Shown here piece by piece: positions 19,000 to 29,808 of a DNA stretch of 64,000 bases (within the stretch, counting starts at the first letter, position 1; each line of letters starts with the position of its first letter). Under the pieces are notes generated by a model that ran no database searches, was not told the DNA's origin, and saw nothing but the letters and a program-made list of their open reading frames with translations. The stretch is from Mesostigma viride (Eukaryota; Streptophyta; Mesostigmatophyceae; Mesostigmatales; Mesostigmataceae), in assembly GCA_009746045.1 (NCBI GenBank), contig RPFO01000253.1, positions 1,394,888-1,458,887 of the forward strand, written 5' to 3'. The position numbers were made by a program, and so were the translations under genes.

Positions 19000-20805
19000 C
19001 TAGGGTCCGGTGGTGAGGGTGAGGCAGCTGGTGATGTGCCAAATATGCGAGCTAGTGCGGGGCAGCACGGCTCGACCCCCCAGGCTAGCTCACCCCGCCT
19101 GGGTGCTCGCGTGGCAGCGCTAGATGAGAGCGCTGGTGAGGAGGGGGACCATGCAGAGCAGGGGGCAGTTGCAGTAGGGGATGAAGCACTGTCTCAGGGA
19201 ACGAGGGAGAAGGGGGTTGGAGGAGGTACTGCAGGTGTACACACTGCAGTTCTGGACGGGCCACCGGTACGAAGGTCCTCCCCACACCCGGGACCTCAGG
19301 CACAACAGTCTCAATGTCCATTGGAGGCAGGTGGTACACTCAGTGTACTTAACATGGCAATGAGGTTACACACACGGTTGGGTCATGGCCACGCTGCAGA
19401 GCATTGGGCAGCATCACTGGGGTTTTCGGAGCTGGTGGCGACGTGCAGAGAGGTCTGGCAGAGGTGTAAGCATTGTCAGCGCAATGTGCCTAAGCCGCAC
19501 AAGTTTCATGCACGTAGACCGGTGCTAGAGAGGGGCCCGGTGCAAGTGGATGTGCTCAAGTACGATGACAGGGAGTATGTGCTAGCGGTGGGGCGGTTCT
19601 CCAGGTTCAAGGCACTAGAGGTGTTGCCACGCAAGCACAAGGAAGAGCTGCTCACCAGCCTGCGCTTGGTAAAGGCCAAGTTTGCCGTGGTGTCAACTTT
19701 AGAGTGTGACCAGCAGTTCGAGTGTTGCATGAAGGAGCCGGGGTTTGAGCAGATTGTGGTGGCGGGTGCGGCAGATCACGAACATCAAGGGTTAGTGGAG
19801 AGACATATCAGGACCTCCAAGTTTGTGATGAGTGCTATGGCCAGGATGCGCTCGCTGTCGTACCGCGATCAGGCTCTGTTGTGCAGGCAGATAGAGGAGC
19901 ACATGAATCACAGGGTGATGGTCAGGGTACATGTGGATGGTGAGGAGGTAGCCGTCACGCCCCATGGGTTGGAGATGGGCCTGCTCCCGCTGGAGGCGGT
20001 AGAAGCATACCGTGATTGGCTGTGTGACCGGTACCTCAGGCTGGTGGACATGGACCTGCGCAGGGGTGATGTGTACGTGCCTAGCGAGGGAGCAAGGGTG
20101 TGGGCGTACCGGGAGGGAAGTGCTTTGGAACAGGGTTTGTGGGAGGGCCCTGTTGTGGTCAAGTCAGTGGACGGTGACCACATGTTGGCGAAGGTTGGGC
20201 GTGAGGACCGCCGCTTCGACCGACTACTGGCGTGGAAACACTTGCGGCCGTACTACGAGGGGCTAGGTGCGCCAGCAGACCTGCCCCATGAGGAAGGTGC
20301 GATGGGCTCCAGCGCGCAGGCTGGAGGTGAGGCGGGGGACCCAGGGACGGCCGCAAGGGGGGTGAGAGAGGAGACGGGGCCTGATCAGCCTGCGCCCTCT
20401 CTTCCGTCGGATGGTGGGTTGCCACTGTCCAATGGCGGTCCAGCCAGTGTGGGACCAGGCGGGCTGGGGGTTGCCCCTTCCGCTGATGGTCAGGAGGTGC
20501 AGCGCGCGACAATGTTTGCCCGTGTCATTGAGCGGCTGCAGGAAGCCCGGCGGGCAATCGCGGAACGCGAGCAGCCGGGGGGCACGTTACCACGGGCCGG
20601 CGGGGCGGGCAGGCCGTCGGCTGTAGGTGGGGCGCCTCAGGCCGGCGAGGGAGCCGTAGGAGGGCCACCACAGTCCAGCGAGGCCAATGCAGGGCCAGCC
20701 GCAGGTGGAGAGGCACAGGCCGGCGATGCTGGCGCATCGACCGCAGGTGCGGGGCTACAAGCCGATGGCGTGATGGGTCGGCTAGCACCCGGCGCGAGTC
20801 ACTGA
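19000..20805 (+). CDS. Retro1 integrase region of Pol
   Basis: Open frame continuing in the Gag frame after its UGA. Contains an HHCC zinc-binding domain (HTRLGH...CKHC, about residue 120-160 of this frame). The DDE core follows with Asp in QVDVLKYDD, Asp in TLECDQQFE and Glu in HQGLVERHI. It would insert the cDNA into the genome. A long Gly/Pro/Ala-rich acidic tail follows. There is no retropepsin between the Gag knuckles and integrase. The frame ends at TGA 20803; the next pol segment is in the -1 frame and open across this stop. Confidence 0.85.
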   Translation, partial: LGSGGEGEAAGDVPNMRASAGQHGSTPQASSPRLGARVAALDESAGEEGDHAEQGAVAVGDEALSQGTREKGVGGGTAGVHTAVLDGPPVRRSSPHPGPQAQQSQCPLEAGGTLSVLNMAMRLHTRLGHGHAAEHWAASLGFSELVATCREVWQRCKHCQRNVPKPHKFHARRPVLERGPVQVDVLKYDDREYVLAVGRFSRFKALEVLPRKHKEELLTSLRLVKAKFAVVSTLECDQQFECCMKEPGFEQIVVAGAADHEHQGLVERHIRTSKFVMSAMARMRSLSYRDQALLCRQIEEHMNHRVMVRVHVDGEEVAVTPHGLEMGLLPLEAVEAYRDWLCDRYLRLVDMDLRRGDVYVPSEGARVWAYREGSALEQGLWEGPVVVKSVDGDHMLAKVGREDRRFDRLLAWKHLRPYYEGLGAPADLPHEEGAMGSSAQAGGEAGDPGTAARGVREETGPDQPAPSLPSDGGLPLSNGGPASVGPGGLGVAPSADGQEVQRATMFARVIERLQEARRAIAEREQPGGTLPRAGGAGRPSAVGGAPQAGEGAVGGPPQSSEANAGPAAGGEAQAGDAGASTAGAGLQADGVMGRLAPGASH

Positions 20806-20843
20806 GTGGCGGTGATGGCTCCGAGGGCGGCGGCGACGTCGCA

Positions 20844-22961
20844 ATGGAGGCTGGTAATGAGGTAGCCTCGGTGTCTAAGCTAGTGGATTTTCAGCAGGAC
20901 GGGCTGGCTGGGTGTCGGTTGGAGGTGGATACTAATGCGGTGGTGTGCTTGCTAGGTGAAGGGGTAGCTAGGCACTTCCCGCTACAACCGTCCAAGTGGA
21001 ACTTTGTGGAGGACTTTTCTGGGGTGGTGCGCATGCCGGTAGTGGGCGAGGTGATGCTGACCATTCTTGGGCGTGACACTCCTTTCTGCGTGCTTGAGGG
21101 CTATGATGGGCCGGCGATTCTGGGGCTGCCATTTCTTAATCACCCTGATGTTGTGATCCAGAGCTCTAGTTTGACCAGGGAGGGCCATGGGTCGATAGAG
21201 TTGGAATCGTACAAGGCAGTGCAACCTCTCAGTCTCGTCTCAAGCACCGTGGCTAGGCTAGCAGCACTGACAGGGACAGAGGGTGTGGCGTGGGGAAAGG
21301 ATCTCCCGCCAGCGGTAGACCTGGTCATGCCTGCGTTGTTGCATCCATCCAGCATCGGTATTACCAAGCGGGACATCGCTGCACATTCTCCGATTGGCTA
21401 TGAGAGGCTGGTACTAGAGATGTCGACGCAGAGTGGTTTCTCCAGCTGGTGGTGCGCGTTTCACAGGGCGCTGGAGGAGTGGCAGGGGTATGGTGTGTAT
21501 GAACCAATGGACAGTGTGCCCAAGGGGGCCAAGGTACTTCCTCTCAAGATGGTGTTGTCTCACAAGGTAAAGGCTGGGGTGGAGGTATGCTATGTGAGGC
21601 CGGTGTCGCAGGAGTTTTCGGGAACCAGTGAGCTGGCCAAGGAGGAGCTGTACACCCCAGGCCTGGCGTGGGATAGCTTCAGGATTATCACCATGCTGTA
21701 TCTCGGTTTCCTGGATGAGGGCAGAGACTATGGGTGTGCGTCTATTGATGTCAAGCGTGCTTTCCCTAACTCTAGCGAGGAGGTGGCGCGTGAGGTGTGG
21801 GAAGGCACGTCACCCCTGGTGGTCCAGACACCCTCGTTTTGGATGGAGGAAGTGAGGGCAGAATTCATGGGCTTGTTGAAGGCCATAGAGGGACTGCAGA
21901 GTGCCTCGATTGTGTGGCGTATCACTTTGATGCGTGCTCTGTTTGAGCTGATGACATTCGAGGTATCCCCGTACGACCCTTCGTTGTTTGTGGCACAGAC
22001 TCCCTCAGGTCCCTTGTTTGTACAATTGCATGGGGATGACCTGCGAGTGGTAGCACCCCGTGCTGTTCTGCATCAGTTCTATGCAGATCTCGCTAAGCGT
22101 TTCCCTGTGGGCGAGCTGCAGGTGGTGGACCAGCAGACTCCGCGTGTCTTCTGCGGTGTAGTGCAGACCCTGCGAGTGACGTCTGGTAGGCATCAGATGC
22201 ACCTGGGTATTCCTGACAAGTATCGGGAGGAGCTGATGGGCTCGGTGGATGAGCTGTGTGCTAAGGGCCTGTGGAGCCGCCTGCGTGGCAAGCTAGGCTG
22301 GATGGCGGCAGTGTGTGCGCCCGATCTGGTGGTGCTGAGTAGGACGGTAGATGACGTGTTGTCGCAAGTCCATCCGTCGGTTGTGAGGCAGTATGTGGCC
22401 GAGAGCCAAGGTGTGGTGCTTTCTGGCCTGTCGGTCTCTCAGCCCGCTGTTCTTCACTGCTTTGCAGATACGTCGGGTGAGGGCAGGGAACTGACCAAGC
22501 TGAGGGCACGGATGGGTGGTCTGTTTGTGCTCTGTAACCCAGGGGGTCGGGGATCGCTGTGTGGGTGGTATTCGAGACTGTGCAGGCGTGTGGCAGTTGG
22601 CTCTGACACTAACGAGTGCCGTGGTGTGTGTGAGTGTATCAAGGCTTCGCTGTACCTCGAGCAGTTCTTGCGCTGGATGGGCAAGTGGATGGGTGTCCGT
22701 TTGGTGCTGACGACAACTGTGCATACGGATAGCCAGCCGCTTGTGAGCTTTATCCTTAACAGCTTGTCCAGGACGCGTGACCTCGATTTCCTGCTGTTGA
22801 AGGAGCTGTCTTACGCGGTGAGCGTTCTCCATCTGCCGGGGAGGCTGAACCCGGCGGACGCGGTGACCAAGCTGTTTGCAGCAGCGCGAGAGCAGTATCG
22901 CATCTTGCGGATGGTGATGGCAGGTTCTCTTGGGGATCTGCGGGAGTTGTTGGTTGTTTGA
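20844..22961 (+). CDS. Retro1 protease-like, reverse transcriptase and RNase H region
   Basis: Residues about 10-110 look like a retropepsin: LEVDTNAVVCLLG in place of the usual DTGA, later AILGLPFL. Reverse transcriptase follows, with SIDVKRAFPNS (first catalytic Asp) and LHGDDLRVV, where HGDD replaces the usual YVDD. RNase H has TNECRGVCECIKAS, HTDSQPLVSFI and LNPADAVTKLF. The segment is -1 relative to the integrase frame and open upstream of the first ATG, so it is probably expressed by frameshifting. I see no canonical slippery heptamer at the overlap. Confidence 0.85.
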   Translation: MEAGNEVASVSKLVDFQQDGLAGCRLEVDTNAVVCLLGEGVARHFPLQPSKWNFVEDFSGVVRMPVVGEVMLTILGRDTPFCVLEGYDGPAILGLPFLNHPDVVIQSSSLTREGHGSIELESYKAVQPLSLVSSTVARLAALTGTEGVAWGKDLPPAVDLVMPALLHPSSIGITKRDIAAHSPIGYERLVLEMSTQSGFSSWWCAFHRALEEWQGYGVYEPMDSVPKGAKVLPLKMVLSHKVKAGVEVCYVRPVSQEFSGTSELAKEELYTPGLAWDSFRIITMLYLGFLDEGRDYGCASIDVKRAFPNSSEEVAREVWEGTSPLVVQTPSFWMEEVRAEFMGLLKAIEGLQSASIVWRITLMRALFELMTFEVSPYDPSLFVAQTPSGPLFVQLHGDDLRVVAPRAVLHQFYADLAKRFPVGELQVVDQQTPRVFCGVVQTLRVTSGRHQMHLGIPDKYREELMGSVDELCAKGLWSRLRGKLGWMAAVCAPDLVVLSRTVDDVLSQVHPSVVRQYVAESQGVVLSGLSVSQPAVLHCFADTSGEGRELTKLRARMGGLFVLCNPGGRGSLCGWYSRLCRRVAVGSDTNECRGVCECIKASLYLEQFLRWMGKWMGVRLVLTTTVHTDSQPLVSFILNSLSRTRDLDFLLLKELSYAVSVLHLPGRLNPADAVTKLFAAAREQYRILRMVMAGSLGDLRELLVV

Positions 22962-23430
22962 GCTTGGACCCTGTGGAATTTTAGCCTGTGGCCAATTTGA
23001 GAACGTTGTTTGGGCCGGGGGTGATCCTTATGCCTGCCCTATACTGATGGTGACCCGGCACGGTTGGATAATTTGCTCCATAATTGATTTGGTGGGGGAG
23101 TGTCCTTGGTTGAGGACTGGTGCGGTTGGAACGGGTTTGTAATGTGTATGGGTCGTGTGGGTGTGCCGGGGTCAAGGGTGGTCGTTTAGATCAGTCTTGT
23201 ATTCTCGCTTGCTTACATGACTTACTTCAGACACTGGCAGTATGTGCAAGGCGTGAATGGGCGCCAAGTTAGAGGGGTTGGAGCTCCCCTAGTACATAGC
23301 GTCTTGTGCGTACTGTCTCCGAGAGTGTTTGTGAGTAACCCTTGGGTGGTGGTGGATATTGTGAGGATTGTTGGCATGTATGTCGACTGTGGGTTGTGGT
23401 TAAGTGGCCGAGTGGTGGATGTGACTGCTC

Positions 23431-23448
23431 GAAAGAAAAAGGGGCTGG
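23431..23448 (+). other. Retro1 polypurine tract
   Basis: GAAAGAAAAAGGGGCTGG directly before the 3' LTR, as expected for plus-strand priming. Confidence 0.7.
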
Positions 23449-24049
23449 TGTTATATTGTGGGCTCGCAGTCACATAAAGTATTGGAATTTGGTTATGCTC
23501 GGAATTGGCTAAGTCCGGAGGTCAGCCGGCAGCGCCGCGCTGAGGTTTATTTGCTGGGCCGGCGGTCAGTGGGAATTTATGTGTACGGTCAGGCAACGGG
23601 TCGTAGGTTCTGGCTGTGGGCTATTTTGGGTTCTGGCCATTACCGTTCGTTCCGTGGGCAACCTTGGTTCCGTACCGTTTGTCCAGGCAAGCAGTGGGGA
23701 GGATCTCGGTTGCGGTGCGTTATGTTGTGGAGTGTCGTTTGGGAATTATGTTGGTGTATTTCGGTTGGTTTGTACTTGGGTACGTTCTCAGGCCCACGCC
23801 GTTGCTCAGCGTTGGGTGAAGCCACAGAGCTACTCGCAGTGATGACCTACAGCGGAGCATTGAGTCAAAGCTGTTTGGCGGCGTGAAAGGCCGACACGCA
23901 GGAGAAAGCTTTGAATCACGTTGCAGCAAATGCTGTCAATGGCCGACGTTGTCGACATGTCCGGGGCTGGGCGCTGAGCGAGTAATCTATTTGTTACGTC
24001 TTTTTTATTATTCGGAAATACAATACACTTAAAGAATTTTATTTTAACA
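23449..24049 (+). repeat. Retro1 3' LTR
   Basis: 601 bp, same as the 5' LTR except for two substitutions seen near positions 70-80 of the LTR. Confidence 0.95.
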
Positions 24050-24521
24050 CTCTCAGGCGTCCGTTCGTAGCGGGTCGGTTGCTCACGATCACGTGTTGGT
24101 CGTTGGACGCGTGAACGCCCGGGACAAGCCCCAGGACACGCCCGACGGACTCGCCGACCCGTAGCTGGAACGGCGAACTGGCCGCAAAAGTGTACAGACT
24201 GTTCGCGCGGTCGTACGTGACCGCGAACGAACTGTCAATGGTCTGCAATACCGCCTCGATATTGTGTCTATTCTCGATCGTCGTCCACGATCCCAGTGGT
24301 AGCGAGACAGTGTGAGTAGTCTGCATCACCACCTCGAACGAGCGGTTGGTTGGATTGATGTGCGTTTGTTCGAATGGGATTGTGAGGAGAGTCAACCCTA
24401 CATCGTGGTAGTTCTCCAACAACCCGGCGGGGATATCCCATGTAGGGTCATGAAGACTGCCCCTTGTCCTGTTCTCGGTCCTTAGGGTCAGCGTCCGACA
24501 CTCCTGTACGTGATCCCTCAT
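24050..24521 (-). pseudogene. Penton-like minor capsid protein, N-terminal part
   Basis: Begins MRDHVQECRTLTLRT. This is the first 157 codons of the penton-like gene, cut by Retro1. It contains the first predicted beta strands (DVGLTLLTIPFEQTHI, TVSLPLGSW). The upstream 80-aa gene ends 6 nt before this ATG, so the capsid block was probably transcribed together or from closely packed promoters. Confidence 0.7.
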
Positions 24522-24527
24522 TCTCTG

Positions 24528-24770
24528 TTATTTAAGCTCCGATTTAATCTCGTTCCTGCCGTGGACCACGACCTTCCCCTCGCCACCCGCAAGACCTCGC
24601 GCGCTACGTTTAAGCTGTCGCCTCTCCTTCCCGGTCAGCGGCTTATTCCTGCAATAGAACATCGCCGATTCCAGGAATTCGCGAGGGACGTCGGGGTACA
24701 AAATCATCCACTGGGCGATCTGCAGCATCTCAGCATCCGAGAGTTCCATTCGCACCGAAATCGTTATCAT
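24528..24770 (-). CDS. Small viral protein of unknown function, 80 aa
   Basis: Starts MITISVRMELSDAEMLQIAQ and has a basic C-terminal half (GKERRQLKRSARG). The start overlaps the stop of the zinc-finger gene by 4 nt. In A it ends at TAA just before the penton start. In B a 2-nt deletion removes this stop, giving 106 aa overlapping the penton gene. This suggests the C-terminus is not critical or B is decaying. No family recognised. Confidence 0.55.
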   Translation of the reverse strand: MITISVRMELSDAEMLQIAQWMILYPDVPREFLESAMFYCRNKPLTGKERRQLKRSARGLAGGEGKVVVHGRNEIKSELK

Positions 24771-25336
24771 CTGTTTAGAAAATTTATCCGCGAGCTCGTA
24801 CCAGCCCCTTTATCGCCAACAGGGACACCTTCCGTCACGTGATGTTTATCTCGTAGGTGAGTATTCAACCGCCGACTATCGACAAACGTATTTTTGCAGC
24901 CCGGGACCGTGCAATTGACTCTATCGGTCACGCTGGCGACTCGCACTCTGGGACGAGGCGGCGTCCTCGCGATGGGGTCTCTAGCAGCTGGCGGAGGCGC
25001 GGATCCCACGATCTCTACGCGGAGAGGTTCGTCCGACCCTGCGCCGAGGACAGCAGCCGGTTCTGGAGCCGGAACGGAGGCCGGTTGGTCGTAGGCGGAC
25101 AATGGTGGGTAGACTACAGGGCGAGAGTTCGAAGCGAGAGCCGCCAACAACATCGCGTCCTTAAACCCACGGACTTCGGCGACCTTCCCCTTCTTCGCGG
25201 GGCGGGTCACGTGGGGCGAATGAATGACGATCGAGTTCGTCAGCGCGGTCGTCGCGGCCTTCTTCGGAGGCGCTGGGGCCTTGCGCGGGGCTTTGGACGG
25301 TTTCTTAGCTGATCGTTTCGATGTCTTTCGTGGCAT
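24767..25336 (-). CDS. Basic C2H2 zinc-finger protein, 189 aa
   Basis: The N-terminal 35 residues are Lys/Arg/Pro/Ala-rich (MPRKTSKRSAKKPSKAPRK), like a histone tail or a viral core protein. Residues about 138-165 contain one C2H2 finger, CTVPGCKNTFVDSRRLNTHLRDKH. A disordered Pro/Ala linker joins them. Position inside the virion block suggests a genome-condensing core protein or late regulator; both are inference. An AAAATCTTTGAGATATG motif lies about 27 nt upstream. The element B copy has one residue change seen (A to T in VGSAPPPA). Confidence 0.7.
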   Translation of the reverse strand: MPRKTSKRSAKKPSKAPRKAPAPPKKAATTALTNSIVIHSPHVTRPAKKGKVAEVRGFKDAMLLAALASNSRPVVYPPLSAYDQPASVPAPEPAAVLGAGSDEPLRVEIVGSAPPPAARDPIARTPPRPRVRVASVTDRVNCTVPGCKNTFVDSRRLNTHLRDKHHVTEGVPVGDKGAGTSSRINFLNR

Positions 25337-25364
25337 GGTGTGTTCTTGACATATCTCAAAGATT

Positions 25365-28294
25365 TTAAACGAGCCAAGTCACCGCCGCGAAGATCTCTCC
25401 GCTCGCCGCTACCCCTGATCTCGAGCGACAGTGCTCGACTTGCGGCTTGATGTACGCGACTGCGCTGCCGGACCCGAGCGTCTTGTCGACGTGCAGTAGT
25501 ATTTCGTAGACTCCGTCGGACTCATCGAATCCGGGCGCGACACGCCACGAAGGACCGACGATGAGTCTGCCCGAGCTCCCTGGTTGATACACAAAGTCGA
25601 GAGCGCTTGCGAGAAATCTGTACGGGTGCCCGATCTCCAGCAAGGGCGGCGCTCCGTGCGTGAACTGCACGCGGCAGTAGAACTTGTCTAGCGTCGTCGC
25701 GGGAGGGACGAGATTCCCATTGTCATCGCGAAAGCTCATGACGCCCTGAGGACCAAGTTCCCAGAGCTCTGGCTGCATGTAATCGTATGCGATGGTCCGC
25801 AGTCCGCGGATAGAAAACGAAACTCTTCTCGCCTCTCGTGCATCGGTATACGCGCACTCGTCTAGAGCCGTGATCAGCCCAATTTCTGTCGGCCCTTCTC
25901 CGAAGAAACGAGCCATAGAGAGGTCCATGAATATCCCGTCCGGGCCGCCAACAAGCGACGAAGATCGAACCTCAAACGTCGCCGTGAACAGGTGGCCGAA
26001 TTCGTAGCGAAACGGAGTCGACATCAGCACAGATAACTGAACATACGGAATATCGCCCACGAATCCGTGACCGATCGTCGAGAACCCACTCTCCCAGTCA
26101 GGACCCTTAGACAGCTGAATTGGTCGCTCGTTGAAGTGGTATAACAGGGCATCGTCGTATAGTAGACGTACCTCGAACCGGTTTATCATTGGGCGATCCG
26201 GAAGCACACCATACACTTGAACCGAATAACTGGTGAGCGGTGTCGCGTGGTTGTATGGTGGGAATTCACAAACGGCGTGGATGACGTTGTCTTTTGACGC
26301 CGTGAGTTGCGCGCGGTAGAGGTTTGTTTCGCCTGGGACAAGCGACGATGTCATGTAATTTCCCAGTATGCTACATTCACGCGGCGACGTGCCCCTGTGG
26401 GTGAGAGTAATCGTATCGCCTGATGAAAGGTAGAGACCGGTCGGGTTCGAGGTCGTCAGGGAAACGAATTCGGCGTCTGTCGTATCATCAGCCAATTCGC
26501 ATGCGTTGAAAATCGCCTGGTTGACACTGTCCAAATGAAAAACAAGCCTCACCTGACCAGGTGTGTACGGGGCTACGATCCCAGTCGGCGAGGTTGTAAA
26601 GATGCCTGACACGGAATTCGCTAGCTTAGTCATACTGCTCAGACTATCAGGAGGAAAATGCGAGATGTATCGCTCGACGATTCCGTCAGACCGTCGCCTG
26701 AACGCGACCCAAAAGCGCGTACTGCTTGACCACGTCGCGTTTAACGTGTACTGTGTCGCCGCTTTCCGGTTCTGATACAGACTGATCGTTCCGTTTGTCT
26801 TGTCTATACTCACGCCACACACCGACCACCAATTGTCGGTTGTTCCTTGGTTTCGCCAGCAATTATGACCGTCTGTGAAAGCGGGGTGGTACTTTCCAGT
26901 TATGTCGTTGTGGTCCGAGAGCGAGACGAATGCGCTGCCTGACGATACAACGAGCTCGAAGCATATTAGGAACGGGCCGTCGATCTCTTCGTCGGTAAAC
27001 ACGACGCATTTGTCAGGTGGCGTGACATTATCCACAGACAGCGCGTGGAAACTCGACGAAACGGGCGTGTATCTGTATTGGTGATGTGACGGCTGTAGAG
27101 TTGTCGCGGTGTCCCGAGAAAAACGCTCTAGGCTATTGAACGTGACAACCGCACCAGTGACAGTCACGCTCTCTCCTGTGATGTTTGGAGAATCTCTTGG
27201 GCACACAAAGCGCGGGACGACCTGGACCTCTCGCATCGTAGAGTCACCAAGAAGACAGCTCACCACTCCAGCTCCCGTGACATTACCTTTACTGACCCAG
27301 TCCACAAAGACCTCGTAATTTGCCGGGGTCTGCGTGCTGTCCCCCCACCCCATGGCATGATCCGCGTACATCTGCACACCTATACGAGCCGGCGCGGAAG
27401 TCGAGAAGAAACGGCTCGGTGCCCGTATTGCCGGAACGAGCGGGTCTGTCTTTACCACTCCCACGACGGCCATTTTTCGCTGGGTAGTGGACGTCGTCAT
27501 CGTCGCGTCGTTGTAGATCGTCACATCGGCCGACACGAGCTTCCCATGATCCGCCGGCGTCAATGTGCACGTGACCGCGTCCTCTCCGCGTAATCCCCCG
27601 TCCACGTCAAGCTGGAAACTACCCGCGGCGTCGGTTAACGCGACATTGTCGACTTTCCACGAGATAGGCAGTTTCCGCTGATAAGCCCATGGCGTCGTGT
27701 TTTTGATTCCCAGCGTGAGAGGAGGCACGCCGCCGTCGCCAACGACGACCCATGTCTGGTAAGGCGCAGTCGTCCTCCAGTAACTTGCGATCGGTTGGTC
27801 GATCCGCCCGACGTCCCAGGCTGTCAACGGGGAGTACGCGCGCGTGATATGAATGCTATAGGGCATCCGCTGTATCCTGTTCAGGTCTCTCGTAGTAGCG
27901 AACCCGATTTGCTCGTAGCTCATCAGTTTGCCGAAGTAGGTATGACTCATGCTTCCAAAATGGATGTCATCAATGTATGGACCGTCTACCGTTTGACTCA
28001 TAACGACGGGGTCGAGCGCGCCGAGGACCTGGACGCTGTAGACGCTCTTCCCGTTGCTTGTGCCACCAGTGACAGTGTATGGGAGCCGAATACGGATGTC
28101 TTGGTTGTTTGAGACTGTGAACGTGGTTCCTGGCGCGGACAGTGTTCCGTCTTCATACTCTAATACGAACGTCGCTGTCGGATCAGGAAGGGCCGTATAC
28201 CCGACGCCGTGTTGATCGAATAGCCAGTCAATCTGATCGCGTGTAAGAATACGATCCGCGACGATCTGGGACATGCGCGAATACTGGTCCAGCA
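25365..28294 (-). pseudogene. Large fibre-like virion protein, C-terminal 90 percent
   Basis: About 976 codons of a 1077-codon gene; the first 101 codons are at 36782-37085 beyond Retro2A. Predicted all-beta with Ig-like stretches (DNVALTDAAGSFQLDVDGG) and a Trp/Cys-rich lectin-like segment (TDGHNCWRNQGTTDNWWSVC). No signal peptide or transmembrane segment was seen. It opens the leftward virion block, and its size suits a spike, fibre or tape-like virion component, but the family is not recognised. Any open frame running past 28300 encodes LTR sequence and is not viral. The B copy (from 61586) is uninterrupted as far as the window reaches. Confidence 0.65.
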
Positions 28295-28299
28295 GCCAC

Positions 28300-28754
28300 A
28301 GTTGGATGGAGACTAGGGACGACGAACAACTGCGAAAGCTGAGAGCGAATGATGATTGTATTACAATAATACAATGAGAGAGCGATGAAAGCTGAGGGCT
28401 CAGAATGGAACTGGGCAGACTCGGGTGCTGTGGCACTCCCCAGTGCTACGCCTATATGCCTATGGCGGTGCTACCTGCAGCACACGACCAGTGGACAAGT
28501 GTACACTGCAATGCCATGCGACCACGTCACTAGCAACCAGCTAAGACTCGGCCCGTCAGGCCCGGCTACACCGGACCTGGCGGGTCGAGCTAGCACCTAG
28601 GAACAGTCTGGCACTAACCGCACATCGGTCCACATGACACCTCAGTACCGTACACCCTGCCGTACTGTACTGAGGTGTCCCGCTCAGCCGCGGTAGGCAA
28701 TACGCGGCGCGCAGGCCGGAAATCCGTGTGTCAGCCTAAGCATCTCATCTAACT
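28300..28754 (-). repeat. Retro2A 3' LTR
   Basis: 455 bp. Contains a 13-bp-stem hairpin (28636-28648 with 28667-28679, GACACCTCAGTAC and its complement), possibly a transcript end or RNA structure signal. Confidence 0.9.
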
Positions 28755-29808
28755 CCCATTATGTTTTCCTTTCAGGTTGAAGGCTAGCGACTTCAAGCCT
28801 GACCCTGCCCAGCTAGGAGACTGACTCCAAGCTGACTGAGGTGCTGAGCAACTGACACCCATACTGCAACATCTGGACTGAAAAAGATGGGCCCCAGAAC
28901 TCGTGCAATACTTGTGATGGCATCACGTTTAGCTCAACATGCCCGGGGAGTTCCTCCTCCTCGCGAGCTCACAAGGGAGATAGCTATGCCTGTCTGCCTA
29001 TCCAGGGAGTGCACCACCAGCCAAGAAGCCATTGTAAAAAATGCCAAGGTAACCGTTTAAGAGGTTCCATGTTGTTCCATCATCATCGCCCACTCAGAGA
29101 AAAATACCCAGCCAGGCTGGGTCAACTGAGCTCAGGTTACCTGCAACCTGAGGAGTGACAGGTTTATTGCACCCTGCACTGTCCATGTTGTACCTGCACA
29201 ACATGTGAGGACCAGCCACCCCTGCCCTGCACAGAGGGGGCTGAAGTCCGAGTGACAGGTGACAGGACTATGACATCCTGGACCTGGCCACATTGCACCT
29301 GCACAACGTGGGAGACCAGCCACCCCTGCCCTGCACATGGGTGACTGAAGTCCTGGTGACAGGTGACAGGAATATTTCATCCTGCACCTGTGCTGAGCAC
29401 GTTGTACTAGACAACATGACAGCACCCATGCCTTACTGCCACTGAACAGTAAGGCCAGGTGGCCCAGGATATCCACAGTGAACTGGGGTCCTGGGTAACC
29501 ACCTGTCAAGGGAGCTTTGACCCTCCACTTGAATGGGGGCACCTGAGCCACTGAGCTCAAGGCCATTCCACCAAGGCATACGCCCTAGGGAATAAAGGTG
29601 TGAGATACATCCCATGCCCACCTATGAAGGTGTGCATAACGAAATTCCATGGTGTTGAGAAAATCAAAACAGATTTTATTGGGCATAGGGCACGCAGATG
29701 TATGAAAACAGACTCCAACCAACCCCCCTGCTGGAAGCCACAACCTACCCCTTGGACCTGCCCAAGGGGTACTGGGTGACCTAGGCGGCCCTGGTGAACA
29801 GGACCCTG
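28755..29808 (-). repeat. Retro2A 3' untranslated region with 105-bp tandem repeat
   Basis: About 1 kb between the RNase H stop and the 3' LTR without coding potential. A roughly 105-bp unit starting ACCTGCACAAC repeats at 29192 and 29297, with a partial third copy near 29390. The units share GACCAGCCACCCCTGCCCTG. The same array is in Retro2B (about 58600-58830). Confidence 0.8.

Larger units (their letters stand above)
17132..24049 (+). mobile_element. Retro1: Copia-type LTR retrotransposon, 6.9 kb
   Basis: Two 601-bp LTRs, TG...CA ends, a 5-bp target duplication and the full set of gag, integrase, protease-like, reverse transcriptase and RNase H domains. The LTRs differ at two positions seen by eye (17209/23526 and nearby), so insertion is recent. 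Coding frames look intact apart from two apparently built-in recoding points. The order integrase, protease, reverse transcriptase is unusual for Copia. Confidence 0.9.
17127..24054. repeat. CTCTC target duplication flanking Retro1
   Basis: CTCTC occurs at 17127-17131 and again at 24050-24054, directly outside the LTRs. The empty site in element B (about 60273) has a single CTCTC. Confidence 0.95.

Noticed and set aside
28300-28436. N-terminal extension of the large fibre-like protein into 46 extra residues
   Set aside because: Those codons lie inside the Retro2A LTR; the same peptide appears at the other LTR. The true N-terminus is at 37085.
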